From Eurosta solidaginis (lineage: Eukaryota; Arthropoda; Insecta; Diptera; Tephritidae): a DNA stretch of 64,000 nucleotides. Location of the stretch: NCBI RefSeq assembly GCF_040869045.1, contig NC_090319.1:363523739-363587738 (forward strand), in the 5' to 3' direction. Below, piece by piece: positions 31,177 through 44,262 of the stretch. The notes beneath the pieces are model-generated. The model did not search any database, was not told the DNA's origin, and worked only from the letters and a program-made list of their open reading frames with translations. The position numbers were made by a program, and so were the translations under genes. Each line of letters opens with the position of its first letter. The first letter of the stretch is position 1.

Positions 31177-33098
31177 CAAGTAAGGAAGGTTAAGTTCGGG
31201 TGTACCCGAACATTACATACTCAGTTGAGAGCTATGGTGACAACATAATGGAAAATAACCATGTAGGAAAATGAACCGAGGGAAACCCTGGAATGTGTTT
31301 GTATGACATGTGTATGAAATGAAAAGCATTAAAGAGTATTTTATGAGGGAGTGGGCCATAGTTCTATAGGTGGGCGCCATTTAGGGATATCGCCATAAAG
31401 GTGGATCAGGGTTGACTCTAGAATTTGTTTGTACGATATGGGTATCAAACGAAAGGTGTTAATGAGTATTTTAAAAGGGAGTGGGCCTTAGTTCTATAGG
31501 TGGACGCCTTTTCGAGGTATCGCAATAAAGGTGGACCAGGGGTGACTCTAGACTTTGTTTGTACGATATGGTATCAAATGAAAGGTGTTAATGAGTATTT
31601 TTAAAAGAGAGTAGGCCTTCGTTCTATAGGTGGACGCCTTTTCGAGATATCGCCATAAAGGTGAACGAGGGGTGACTCTAGAATGTGTTTGTATATTGGT
31701 ATCAAATTAAAGGTATTAATGAGAGTTTTAAAAGGGAGTGGTGGTAGTTGTATATGTGAAGGTGTTTTCCAGATATCGACCAAAATGTGGACCAGGGTGA
31801 CCCAGAACATCATCTGTTGGATATCGCTAATTTATTTATATATGTAATACCTGCCAAGAATTAAAGGGTTTCTTATTTCGCCCTGCATAAATTTTTCATT
31901 TTCTTCTACTTAATATGGTAGGTGTCACAACCATTTTATAAAGTTTTTTCTTAAGTTATATTTCGCGTCAATAAACCAATCCAATTACCATGTTTCATCC
32001 CTTTTTTCGTATTTGGTATAGAATTATGGCATTTTTTTAATTTTTCGTAATTTTCGATATCGAAAAAGTGGGCGTGGTGATAGTCGGATTTCGGCCATTT
32101 TTTATACCAATACAAAGTGAGTTCAGATAAGTACGTGAACGCAGCTTAGTAAAGATATATCGATTTTTCTCAAGTTATCGTGTTAACGGCCGAGCGGAAG
32201 GACAGACGGTCGACTGTGTATAAAAACTGGGCGTGGCTTCAACCGCCCATTTTCACAGAAAACAGTTAACGTCATAAAATCTATGCCACTACCAAATTTC
32301 AAAAGGATTGGTAAATGTTTGTTCGACTTATGGCATTAAAAGTATCCTAGACAAATTAAATGAAAAAGGGCGGAGCCACGCCCAATTTGAAATTTTCTTT
32401 TATTTTTGTATTTTGTTGTACCATATCATTACTGGAGTTGAATGTTGACATAATTTACTTATATACTGTAAAGATATTAGATTTTTGTTAAAATTTTACT
32501 TAAAAAAATTTTTTTTTTAAAAGTGGGCGTGGTCCTTCTCCGATTTTGCTAATTTTTATTAAGAATACATATAGTAATAGGACTAACGTTCCTACCAAAG
32601 TTCATCATGATATCTTCAACGACTGCCAAATTACAGCTTGCAAGAGTTTTAAATTACCTTCTTTTAAAAGTGGGCGGTGCCACGCCCATTGTCCAAAATT
32701 TTACTAATTTTCAAATCTGCGTCATAAGCTCAACTCACCTACCAAGTTTCATCGCTTTATTTGTCTTTGGTAATGAATTATTGCACTTTTTCGGTTTTTC
32801 GAAATTTTCGATATCGAAAAAGTGGGCGTGGTTATAGTCCGATATCGTTCATTTTAAATAGCGATCTGAGATGAATGCTCAGAAACCTACGTACCAAATT
32901 TCATTGAGATACCTCAAAATTTACTCAAGTTATCGTGTTAACGGGCGGACATAGCTCAATCAAATTTTTTTTCGATCCTGATGATTTTGATATATGGAAG
33001 TCTATATCTATCTCGATTCCTTTATACCTGTACAACCAACCGTTATCCAATCAAACTTAATATACTGTGTGAGCTCTGCTCAACTGAGTATAAAAAAC
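31177..33098 (+). repeat. Interspersed repeat family A, copy 3
   Basis: Full copy, caagtaaggaaggttaagtt to ctcaactgagtataaaaa, 167 bases downstream of the ppk gene 2 poly-A signal. Four internal 130-bp units. Terminal tactcagttga / tcaactgagta pair intact. Confidence 0.88.
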
Positions 33099-33099
33099 T

Positions 33100-33897
33100 A
33101 GTAGCTTTATTTCTGTACAACTAATTTAAGGAGTCCGCGTTCCGAATTTTCTGAACCCTGCTAGTTCTTGCAGTGCGCTCCTCGGCATGTGCTAAAAACG
33201 GCTGCAAAGGTTTATGAAATAAATATATATATATACGCAAGGGCAATATACAAATTATTCCTTAGACGAACTACACCGATCTTAATCACTATACCGTTCA
33301 AAAGTTACAATATTTGTAGAGAAACAATTTTTCGTATGCTTTTAAAGAGAGAAATACATAAATCCGATGTGCGGTATCTACATAATTTGTCACCGAAATT
33401 GAATTGTTGGATGTATTAGTAAGAGTAAAATCGTCGTGGTTGTAGTGGTGAAGTGATCGATTAACTAGCAACGAGGTAAGAAATGTGCACGCAAGTTTGT
33501 TAGCACTCAAAAAATAATTCATATATTTACGCATGAAAATATTATTTTATTGTTTGAGTCTAACAAGAGATAGAAATAGAGAGAGAAAGAGAGGGAGTGA
33601 GAGAGAGGTTCAGTTGTGTATCTGTTGTGGCTCTTATCGCGTACTCAATTTGGTACCGTATAGATACTATGCATTCACTATCGTGCCTCTACTCGGGCGC
33701 TATTACATTAACTGACTATAATCGCCAACTATTGGAATAACAATTTTTTAGAACCGAACAAGAAAATATTCTTTTTATATTGTTCGAAATACCTCATGAT
33801 TCAGTCTATGACGATGCATTGTTAAAAAAGTTGAACCAGCTATATTATTCTGCAATTTTTTGTTTGCTATAACTCCGGCTCTGGACATGAACAGAGC
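33100..33897. other. Intergenic, (GA)n patch, no gene seen
   Basis: Contains a purine microsatellite at about 33566-33610 (gagagagaaagagaggg). The rest has no recognised element. Confidence 0.5.
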
Positions 33898-34290
33898 CTA
33901 GAGCAAAGCCGTAGCATAAAAATTAGATATCATTTCTTGTCGAGCTACGCCGTGCTTTAGAGCGGTTAGTTGGTTGGTTTCTGTGCCACCCGGATAACAA
34001 AAATCCGAGGCCAAGTGGCGCACGGGGCGCCATTTCGATGCACATTTCTCCGGGATCCAATTGCTGCTGATTTTGTACTCCGTTCGAACGGTACTCCGTT
34101 CGAACCATTTTGAGCGGACGTTGAACCTGCTGATATCTTTTACAGAGCACTTAGCCACTACTTTAAGTTCCGGCAGTATAAAACAGCCCATAGCTAGAAA
34201 CCTAGTGTGTGCTAAACAGTGGCGTAGTGAGGATTTCTTGCACCCGGGAAAAATATTTGTTTTCTGCCTTCCTCGCCGCAGCTTCTGCAA
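33898..34290 (-). other. Unrecognised 130-codon open frame, GC-richer than surroundings
   Basis: Open for 130 codons with a Cys/Arg-rich product (for example FERSTVRTEYKISSNWIPEK). I recognise no domain. It contains a short direct repeat, cgttcgaacggtactc. No splice signals or neighbours support a gene; a retroelement fragment is the likeliest alternative. Confidence 0.2.
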
Positions 34291-34532
34291 ATACTGTTAA
34301 AAGGGATTTCCAATGTTTCAGAGCGGAGTAAATAACAGAATAAAAACTTCAAACGAAGTGCTATTTGTAGTGGAGCGCAAGCAAAAAAATGTATTGTTGA
34401 TTGCTCTTCTGGGCATTTTATGCAGAACTTTGTCTTTTCTCTTGTTTTTGTCAGTGGAGTCGATGTAGCATTATTGTTTTCGTAATTGTGGTTTTATTTG
34501 TCGGTCAAAGCGCTATCGCATATTAAGAAGTT

Positions 34533-34941
34533 AGGGGATCAGAATACACCCGCGGTAGGTATGCCTGTCGTAAGACGCGACTAAAATACCAGATTCAAGA
34601 GGCTGTGTAGCGCAACCCTTCAGGTTGCCAGCGAAATATATAGCTTCTCCAAACCCAATTGTCAACTTCACCTATCCGCGGCGAATCCTGTTTCACTAAC
34701 AGACGAGGCTCTGGCGACCCCAAGCTCCTCATGGAACTTGGGGGTGGGGAGAGAGAGAATGGCCTGAAGGTTTAATGTGGCCACATAAATCGTTCCCGAG
34801 ATGGTCGGGCTGGCACCTAAATGGTGCTGTGGTATCTGAGCGTACCGGGTCTGTATCCGGCACAGGACCATCACATCGATAACACTCCCCGAAGCTTTCG
34901 GGGAGCAACTTTATCGCTACAACAACAACAACAACAACAAC
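34533..34941 (+). mobile_element. CAA-tailed SINE-like element (family G), full-length with TSD
   Basis: Runs from aggggatcagaatacacccg through ggtatgcctgtcgtaagacg, tcacctatccgcggcgaatc and ttcccgagatggtcgggctg to a (CAA)n tail. aagaagtt lies on both sides (34525-34532, 34942-34949). 409 bp. Non-coding; a retroposon with a CAA 3' tail is the best reading. Confidence 0.82.
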
Positions 34942-34949
34942 AAGAAGTT

Positions 34950-36230
34950 TTTTCAATTAGAAAATATTCTAAGCGGCCCACAGCAGAGGTTTGCCAAATA
35001 TTCCGTCTATTTCTGCTTTCAATAGCTTCTCAGTAAAAATTGATTTGCCGCTCAGAGTGGGTATAAAAAATGCAAATATTTGCATATATTACCCCCACTG
35101 GAATGCGGATGAAAATAAGAAATTAACGAAAAAAAAAAAGAAATATTTAACACGCCAGTTCCGGTAAATTTTGCATATCATTACAACCACACCACAGCTG
35201 GCATAAGCCCCACAACTGCGGTATTCCAAAAACTGATTTAAGCAGTAACTGAAAACGAGACCCAAAAGCAAAGATGCGCGCTCATTAATAATTAATTCAA
35301 TTAGCATAAAACTCTAAGCAAATGCATATGTATGGAGTGTGTGCGTGTGGCGGAATAGGTGAAAGAGGTAACCAATCAACTAAACAAACCCACATCCAAT
35401 AATGGAGTTAGAAAACATACACGTGCTGGCACGCCTGCAGGCCTAAGTAAGATTTGTGTGTTACGCTTCTGGTTTTCCTCAATAACCTTTGGGCACGGGC
35501 CAGCTTGGAATAATGAATTCAATTTGTTAGCTAGAAAATGTGTGCAAAATTGCTGCTGCTCGTGGTTCATAATGGTACTTACACTATTGTTGCCGTTGTT
35601 ATCAACAAGATGGTTCCATTGATTTGTTGTTGTAAATATCTTTCGCTTATTGTTTGCTTGAATAAATATCTCGCTGTAAACCGTATTCTGCTTCTATCTA
35701 AATGACTAAGTCACTGAATCTAAATGAACGCTGCAGCTTTAAAATACGCGCTTAACTAGGAGTTTTCGTTGGTTGAAACGAAAGCGCAGAAGGAAAGCAA
35801 AAGGGAAGGCACAGAGGCTGGAGTTGCCACGAGTGCCACATCATATTCTATTAGATCCGCATGATACTTTTATATCCAGTACACCGCTCTTGCTCGTTGT
35901 TGAAGGTTGGTTCGTTGGTAGCGCAATATTAAATGTGCACCAATCAAGCCACCAAAAAAATGTGTGCACGTCATATAAGGCTTACTTCATTTGATCGAAA
36001 GCCTTATTATTTGTAAGGACAGGGATGTGTGCAACGTTTCTTTAATTGCACCTTCTCGCTCTCTATCTACCTAGCACAAACTCTTGCCTTGCTTAAATCA
36101 CCGTTGATTTTTAGACCAAACCGTCTTTGGATTTAACTATAGGGATTATTTGCAGTTAATTACTTAGATTGACTTTCTTATTGACTGTCTGATACTAGTA
36201 GCGTGTACTGGTAGGGTATTATAACCGTTT
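34950..36230. other. Intergenic, no feature recognised
   Basis: Low-repeat DNA, mixed base composition. Open frames under 90 codons in several frames, none with a known motif. Confidence 0.5.
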
Positions 36231-37176
36231 TCACAGGTTTTTTGTAATGGCTTAAAGGAATCGAAATAGATATAGACTTGGCCATGATATCCCTCCGTCC
36301 GTTAACATGATAACTTGAGTAAAAATTTAGATATCTTTACGATATTTGGACCATGGAATTCATGAAACCAGAATAGATTGGTATTTAAAATGGGTGAAAT
36401 GGAACGGAAACAACGCCCACTTTTCCGATATCGAATTTTTCGAAAAATGTAATAATTTATTACCAAACCGCCATAAATTGATGAAACTTGAGAAGTAAGT
36501 TTCCTTTATGTTGCAAAACAGAAATAAAGTGAAATTTTAAAAACGGGCGTGTCACCGCTTTTATTTAGAATAAAGTTTTGCAAGTTTTAAAACCAAAACT
36601 GTTAAAGCTACATGCCATGTGGAAATTGGGCAGAGAGGTCGTCACACTACAATATATGCAATAGGAGAAAATTATCGAAATAGGTTTATGAGCACGCCCA
36701 CTTAAAAAAATGTTTTTTTTTTTTTTATGTTAACAAAGAACTCAATATATTTACGATATATATAGTAAACTAAACTTATATTTAACCCCAGTATTGGCAT
36801 GGTGAAGGAAAGTACGAGAATTAAAGAAATTTTTGTAAAGTGCAAGACCACGCCCAGTCTTATCTCTTTATAATACTATAAATGCCATTTATCGAACAAA
36901 AATCGACCAACTCTAAAGAAATTTGGTTATAGCAATAACGGGCGAAATCGGTTGAAATTCACGTCCCTTTTTTCACCAACAGGTCCGTTCATAACTTGAG
37001 CAAAAATTGAGATATATTCGCTAGATGTGGTACATAAGCTTATCTGAACTCAAAATATATTGTTATTGAAACTGGTCGAAAACAGATTATAGCTACGCCC
37101 ACTTTTCCGATATTGAAAATTTCGAAAAGTGTGATAATTCATTAAAAAATACTGATATAATGGTGAAACTTGGCGG
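36230..37176 (-). repeat. Interspersed repeat family A, decayed inverted copy
   Basis: The minus strand carries cgatatcggaaaagtgggcg, the gttaacggacgg and ttatcgtg-like block and gtgggcgtg boxes in family A order, with many substitutions and without the terminal repeats. Confidence 0.65.
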
Positions 37177-37560
37177 GAAACTTGCGAGAACTATCGCGGT
37201 ATCAGTCTGCCAACAGCACATACATACATATATAGTTCGATTGAGCGCTTCGTAAGATGCATCCAACCCAAAGTCAACGAAATGTTTGCATTATTTTGGT
37301 GCTACTTCAGACATGGTTAATCTACCATCGACCAGTTTTTCACGATATGCCAAACACTGGCGAATTCCCCAATAAGATAATTGGTACTTACCATCTTCTT
37401 GCCGACTTCAAAGCGGCTATTGACGGTGCTAAAAAGAGTAGCTTGTATGATGATAAGCCTGTATTCGATTTCCCTGCAAAACTTCTACGACTTCGCTAAA
37501 GGATATTGAAACCAAACGAGGTCTCAGACAAGGCTTAGAAGTTCTACAAAATTGTATTCT
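37177..37560 (+). pseudogene. Decayed non-LTR reverse transcriptase fragment
   Basis: CENYRGISLPTAHTYIYSSI matches the conserved ENYRGISLL block of RT; further on, in shifting frames, come TYHLLADFKAA and ETKRGLRQG. Frameshifts and stops throughout. It abuts the inverted family A copy. Confidence 0.75.
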
Positions 37561-37972
37561 TGCCAAAAAGTTGTTTTTTTGAACTGTGTAAGCTGTTAAC
37601 ATAGTAAGGTTTGGACCAACAAAAAACCCGCTCTACACCTAGCCCTCTTATCATACCATAAATCATGGATGGTGACGAAAATACATGCGTTGTTTCTTGG
37701 AATATTACCATCTTTTTTGTCCCTTTAGTCGATGTTAAAGTCAATTACATTTTACCGCATAGTGTGATGTGCGATGACCTTTTCTGTGTATTGGTATGGC
37801 TACAGCATATTCCATCGGAAGTCCAACCTGGCGGCTAGCTTGGCATCTCATCTTGTTTCAATACGATGGCTGTCCCTGTTCATAAAATCGGCATTATCTT
37901 TTCTGTCACAATTGTTACAATTTAACTGCAAGATATTGAAGTTGACACATGAATGCGACGCCTTGAAAGAGG

Positions 37973-38317
37973 GCTTGTTGTTGTTGTCGTAGCGATGAGG
38001 ACACTCCTTGGAGGTTTTGGTAAGTGTTTTCGATGTAGATGGTTCTTTGCCGGATGTAGATCCGGCAAGTTCCGGTGACAGGCATTATTAAGGTATTAGC
38101 CACTCCCTAGATCAATGAGGAACTTGGGGTCGCCAGAGCCTCGGCTGTTAAAAAAACAGGATTCCCCACGGGTAGGTGAGGTTGACAATTGCGCTGGCAA
38201 CCCCTTGAAAAGGTTGTGCTACACAAACCCTCAAATCAATTCGGTTTAAGTCACCTCTTACGACAGGCATACCTGCCGTGGATATATTTTAAACTCTCTA
38301 ACCCGTTCGGGGGGATG
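37973..38317 (-). mobile_element. CAA-tailed SINE-like element (family G), long form
   Basis: Plus strand begins gcttgttgttgttgtcgtag and runs through gaacttggggtcgccagagc, ggtaggtgaggttgacaatt and cctcttacgacaggcatacc to ctaacccgttcgggggg. Orientation opposite to 34533-34941. Confidence 0.8.
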
Positions 38318-40478
38318 ACAGATTGCTTTGTCGTGTATGGTGTCGGGCCGTGAGTTTTAAGGTTACAGCTCAAAAAAACTGCTATCGATGCACTCGGTAA
38401 AACGGCGCGAGAAAAATATCTGTTAGGGCTAGTCCGTTGTTAAAGTCTGAAAGAAAGAAGGGTGCCATCGATCAATACATGTATCGGATAAAGGATATGT
38501 GGCTGTCATATATATATTTAGACTGTTGGTGGTGTTGTGGACAGATTGCTGGTTTTGGTTTAGGTTGTGCCATGAGAGTTGTGGCAAATAAAAAGAGAGA
38601 GTTGTGGCCCCAATAAAACGCCCTTGTGGATAGGCAGCAAGCACCACAAATGTTTTTAAGAAATTCCTGAGTCGATGAGCATTGGGCGTTAGCCTGGACA
38701 GTCCGTACTATGCATCATTTTTTCTTTCTATGTCATGCTATGCGAAGGGATGAATACGCTTCTGCCCAGAAAGTAAGTCTTTTGACACTCATGTTTGCAA
38801 ACAGTGGAAGAATAACTTTTTAATTGAGTTGGTGAAAACATATAGAGGAAGGCTTGCAATTAGCGGTAGCTATCGCAAAGTAGATGTGATTAGCGTGGCT
38901 TTTATTCTACGACAAAAAACGTCTAGCCGTTCAAGCGCTATTTAGTGATGTTGATAATGTAAAAATTAAGGATTATAACTAGATATGTGCCTTCTAATAC
39001 GCTTTATCAGTCATTAGAGAAAGCGGCACTCTCGCCCTATGCCTCGTTTCTTATAATTGCTTACACATTTTGTTTTGCTAGAAATATTTGTAGTTGGATG
39101 GCAGTTAGTTAAGAGGTAACAATAAAAACTATAAGCATTGTTAAAATCAACTCATTTGTTTGTATCTCAGTTTCATCTGCAACATTACACCGCAATAACA
39201 GTCATACTAACTGTTAGATATTACATGGGAAAAGTTGAACAAAGGCGTGTATGCATATAAGTTTTTATTTATGTATGGGTGTATTTTGCTAGGTATTTAT
39301 TAACAAATTTACAAGAAAGTTGTGCTTACTATGTTACTTTACTTCGGGCTCGTGTCAGTAGGCATACCAGCTTGGATTGCTTGTTTAGTTCGTGGTAAGT
39401 GAAAAGGGATACTGCCATTAGTGCATTTATAGGGTGTTAGGAGATACATATGAAGATCTCATAGATAAATGTTTTTCAAACTAGACTTTTAACATAGAAT
39501 GGATACAGGTATACAGGTTAACATATCTGTGATCGAAAAGCTATCTAATGAAAAATTGGTCATTCAGGAAAATGTCCTAACAACAACAACATGCTTGTCA
39601 TAATGACAACACCCATAGAAGAATTGCTTGCTGTGCATATTTTCTTGAACTCATATGAAAATTGATAGAGTGAAATTTGATTTGGAGCCCGTGAAGCTTG
39701 GCCTACGACTACGGCCGGATTTACATAGAGCGCTTACCGCGTTGCTTCCCCTCATCGTTTTTACAAAACCAAAAGCTAAGAATATTTGAACATTTTACTT
39801 TGCTTTACATTTCACAAATTTTGTGTAGTCAGATTATTATAAATGTGTACCGAAGTCAAAAGAAGCTGATGTGGAAAAAGGACTGAGTTCCTTACCTTTT
39901 TGACTCAAATTAGGGAAGAGGTTGTCTCTAGAGGCCTGAACATGTATGTGGCTCTAGTGGTCTCTTAGATAACTTTTCTGAGCACCGGCTTTTTGTTTTA
40001 AATCAACGATTTAGAGGGCGAAGGCGGAACCCTAGAGCTCCTGCTGAAACCTGGGTTAGTGAAATAGGTCCGCGAGGCTAAGGAAGATCTTCTCAAGGGA
40101 TCCTGTTCCATTGGTGGAGCTGATTTAATACGTACATTTTCTCGTACGTTCGTAGAAACCTGCTTCACTGGCGCTAACTGCCGGTCTAAATAGAACGCTA
40201 TCCAACAACCTTAGGATGTGCCTATTACATTAACTCTTCCTCATTTTCAGAGATATTAGGGGATTATGCTCCATCTAGTTTTTTCCCACCTACGTCTTTT
40301 AAAAGCTCTGGAAGCCCAATTGATATTTACCTGGGAAGTGGCATTACTACAGAACTCGTTTTATCATCTCAACATACCTATTGTAGGTAGAGGCCTACCT
40401 AAATGGCCCTTAATACGGTTGTCAATATATACCTCAATAGCTAAGAATTTGGGCTGGGCGTCTGTTTTTACAGCGTGT
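38318..40478. other. Intergenic, no feature recognised
   Basis: 2.1 kb with only short open frames. I see no transposon end or protein motif. Confidence 0.45.
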
Positions 40479-40735
40479 ATTCGCCAACCCAATTGTTAAC
40501 CTCACCTACCAGATGCGAAAGTTGTTTATTAGCAGGCAAGGGTCTGACGACCCCAAGTTCCCCAGGAAAAATGGGGATTGTATGATTTAAGAGGTAAAGC
40601 GTGGTCATATTAAGTAATTTCCAAGATAGTGGTTTATAGTGGTTTATGTACTGGAACGTGCAGGATAAATATCTGGCGTAGGACCATCATCATCGATAAA
40701 ACACTCCAAAACCTTCGGGGAGTATCCTTAGTTTG
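40479..40735 (+). mobile_element. CAA-tailed SINE-like element (family G), decayed
   Basis: caacccaattgttaacctca, gacgaccccaagttccc, gtggtcatattaa and ccttcggggag appear in family G order; head and tail are worn. Confidence 0.65.
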
Positions 40736-40769
40736 TTTTAACGACCAAACTGAAAAATCATATCAAAAA

Positions 40770-41800
40770 CCAGGACCTATATTCTAAATCAACTCCGTCC
40801 TCTTGGCAAATATTAGAAGATTTCTAGGGCTTAAGCCATTTGCTGCTTCTACATCTGAGAGATGTATCACTCTTAATAGCTGGAGTCTTAGCCTGGGAAG
40901 CGAAGGACACGAGCACAAAACGTGCTCGATCGTTTCCTCCTTCAACCCGCACTTCTTACATCTGCTATCACTGTCCAAGCCTAATTTAAAGGCACGTGAC
41001 GCCAGAAGGCAGTATCCAGTCACAATACCAGTCATGACTATACAGTCCTCTCTTTTAATGAAAGAAGCAACTGTGTTAGTCTAAGGTTGTAAGACCTACA
41101 CATAATCTTCGACACTTTACAGCCCCGCGCTTGAACCCACGCCCTTCCCGCTTGGTCGATTATGTGCACCTCTCGCCTTCGCTTAATCTCGTCCAATCTA
41201 ATTGGGACGTCTACGGAGCAAGCTTCAAGGGATGCGCCCTTTTTAGCTAGTTCGTCCGCTTTTTTTTCTCATCTATTCCCATATGCCCTGGGACCCAATA
41301 TATATGTAGAGACTGCTTACATTCTAACATGCATTTAGATGCTGTGCTATGCGAGATTATTGCCTTAATTGCTGCTTGACTGTCAATATAAAAGCTCCCA
41401 CGGTTGCAGCTTAAGCTATTCTCTTCCAGGGTTTCTGCTGCTTTAGTTACGGCTAATATTTCCGCTTCGAAAACGCTACAGTAATCCGACAGCCTGTAGG
41501 ATCTGCTTATTTCCGGATCAGTGCAGTATACCGCAGACCCTACTCCACTACTTTGGAACCATAGGTGTACACATGTATCGCCTCGTCCGCCATTTGCGCA
41601 CCCTTGCGCCAACTGTCGACCTCTATTGTGGCCTTAAGATCTCCGTAGGGAATCAGGTAGTCTGTTTGTCTATAATTGATGTGCATAAACTATTAGGCAA
41701 TATAATATTTACTCAGGTAGCCAAGAGCTCTAAGCTTTGCTGCCGTGAGGTCGATAGCTCACAGGAATTGCTAACGTCGCTGACACATTAATTTTTGTGG
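40770..41800 (-). pseudogene. Non-LTR retrotransposon 3' region: RNase H and C-terminal zinc-finger
   Basis: Minus strand, 5' to 3': KLRALGYLSKYY (RT thumb region), an RNase H domain (GVGSAVYCTDPEISRSYRLS, CSVFEAEILAVTKAAE, FYIDSQAAIKAI, IYWVPGHMGI), then HVLCSCPSLPRLR preceded by CKKCGL, the CCHC-type end found in R1/jockey-like elements. Stops and frameshifts break it. Unusually readable RNase H, so a moderately old insertion. Confidence 0.85.
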
Positions 41801-43508
41801 CTAATTCCAGCCGAATTATCTGAGCTGGTCAGCATTTTCGAGAACAGGGCGTAAACATATCGGACGGAACGTATTCGATTATCTGAAGGAAACATAGAAG
41901 GACAATGTCAGTCCTTCCGTAATCTTATTATAAGCAGTGGTTCGGTTAATATTTGGAATCCAATATCACCCTAAGAAAGCGTGTCAACATAGCGAATTAA
42001 AAAAGTGTCCAGTGAGAACTTATTGAGCTTTATAGAAATGAGCCGGACCCATGCGCATCTTTCGCAACAAATATGAAAGTCTCATATCAAATATCAAGAG
42101 AAATCAGCTGTTCTATCAATCAAACATATATAAACGTACATGCGCTTGCGCTGTCATCTGGCGAATGTTAGCAACTACCGGTAAATCAGTGTTAGCTCTA
42201 ATATTCACAATATTGCTATAGTACAAATAGATTTCTTTGTGTGCTCACAATCGTTTATTTTTAACAAATTGTTTTAATAAACGACCAAAATTGCCCAAAG
42301 CTCGCTAATAGCCCGAATCTCCATCTTTGCAACCAAAACTTTATTTATAGATTTGGATTCCAAATAAGAGCGAAAAAGGGACCTGTAAATAAAAACTGCA
42401 CTTAGAAATAATACATAAGATATTTTTAGCGTACCATAGTTTTAAAATACCCTGTTTGCAGTAGAAAATGGTTAGAATAATGAGAAGCAAGTAAACTAAG
42501 TATTACACATTTTCTCCACATGTTTTTGTATACGTTAGGGATACACAGAACCGCACAACTGTACCTTATGAACCAGGTTCTTTAGGATACTAAAATATCC
42601 TTATAAGCAGAGAAACCAAAAGTTTGAGGGACTGATAATCAAAACAAAGGTTAAAGACGTGTTACGCATTCAATCAAAATTTATTTCTCTCTTCGTAAAA
42701 GGCTCTTTCAGCTCCCCTGGTAAAAGCCTGCACTAATTTGTTATAATACTTCCTGGTGTCCCTAAAAGGAGTCTTACCTAAAAAGAGCAAAATGGGTGGA
42801 TTACCTGGAATGCCTTTGTTATCATCGGATGAGTGAAAGAACTCACTGTCTGCGCTGCTTCGATAAATTCCCTTTTAAGAATTTGACAGAAGCATGCCCA
42901 ATCAGTGAACTTGTTTTAAAATGATCTTATCTCATTTGAAAGGAGAGGCGTTTTTGAAATAAATTCTTAGGTAGAACGTTTTTCAATAAAATTTTGAGAT
43001 AAGATGTTCTTGAATACGATTCTCAGATAGGGTGTTTTTCAAAGTTTAAATTTTCTGCTTTAACAACATCCATTTTAAGATACTTAGATCAACTTGGAGA
43101 TCTGCACTGAACATACCCGGTTTTTTTTTTCAAATACTCTCTGAAACTTATATCACTAGCGTGTAAGGCTGCTCCTTGTGAGGAAGTGTTAAAGTAACTA
43201 TTGAGCGTATGATAATATGCAGATCGTTGAAAGCTTCAAGTTAAAGGTAGTTTCATAAATACTTTTCACTTGAGATTATTTAAACTAAAACTTGGTCTGC
43301 TTAAGGCGCTAACGATGCGGCTCGAAATGTAATTGCTATGTGTTAATAAATTCGATTACATCCCGATGGAGGTTCTTTACACACAGAGCTACAATGCAAA
43401 CAAATATATTTATATGTATCGTTATATGCTTGGTACAACGTAAATTTTTTACATATTTTAGGGGAGAAAGAAGTTCAAATGGGATAAAAAAAGGGAGGGA
43501 GAGATAAG
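41801..43508. other. Intergenic, no feature recognised
   Basis: 1.7 kb; open frames are short. Some attcttaggtagaacg / gattctcagatagggtg near-repeats around 42960-43030. Confidence 0.45.
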
Positions 43509-44262
43509 TCCCCCAGAGCGTTAGGGGGCTTAAAATATATGGCAACAGGTATTCCTGTCGTAAGAGATGACTAAAATACCAAAGTCAGTCAAGGGGTTGC
43601 CGGCGCAATTTATAGTTTCTCCAACCCAATTGTCAACCTCACCTATCCGTAGCGAATCCTAGAAGATTTCATGTGGTCATATATTAAATCTATACCGAGA
43701 TGGTCGGGCTAGTATCTTAATTTCGCTTGTTACCGAAGCGTAGCAGGTCTGTATCCGGCAAAGGGTCATCAACATCAATAACACTCCTGTTCGAGCGGGG
43801 ACAAATGAAGCCGGAATTCCTTGTGAATTCCGGAAACGGGGAACTTTGGAGGAGCCGGTTCCTGAAACGCACGATAAATAAAAGGAAAACTTACCAGCTG
43901 TGCCTAGCTGTCCAACAACAAGAAGCAAAACCACCCTGCTTTTATGTATGAAATGCATATGTATATGATAGCCTGTCGCACAGGCTTTTATTGAAAATAA
44001 TGTTAAAAATATGTAATGGCAAACACTCACCTGGTGGATCGCTGATAAAAGATTAAGAACGATTATGCCGCTGTTCGATCCTTTTATAGGCCCCCAGGAG
44101 GCGACGCCATTTAACGGAACCGTATGATGGAACAAAGTCCAAGAAAGAAAAAAAAAACGCAACGAGTACTTGCAGGAAGTCTTCTGCCAGCGACCCCTAC
44201 AAGTGAGGTTTGTAGTTGATAATGCAGACTTTAACAACTCCTCAAAACCTTCGATGAGTGTA
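43509..44262 (+). mobile_element. CAA-tailed SINE-like element (family G), split by a solo LTR
   Basis: 43509-43787 carries gcgttagggggcttaaaata, ggtattcctgtcgtaagaga, tcaacctcacctatccgtag and gagatggtcgggcta; the family resumes at 44237 with actcctcaaaaccttcgatg. The piece between is an LTR with its own TSD. Confidence 0.75.
43788..44236 (-). mobile_element. Solo LTR nested in a family G element, 5-bp TSD
   Basis: TGTTCGAGC to GACTTTAACA, flanked by ACTCC on both sides (43783-43787, 44237-44241). On the minus strand TATAAAAGG (near 44080) and downstream AATAAAAG (near 43990) fit an LTR. 449 bp, unrelated in sequence to family J. Insertion inside a known element makes both boundaries sure. 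The 197-codon minus-strand open frame over it is accidental. Confidence 0.85.

Noticed and set aside
35359..35994. Two plus-strand frames of 87 and 73 codons as small genes
   Set aside because: Frames overlap others on both strands, no family motif, no supporting splice or poly-A pattern.
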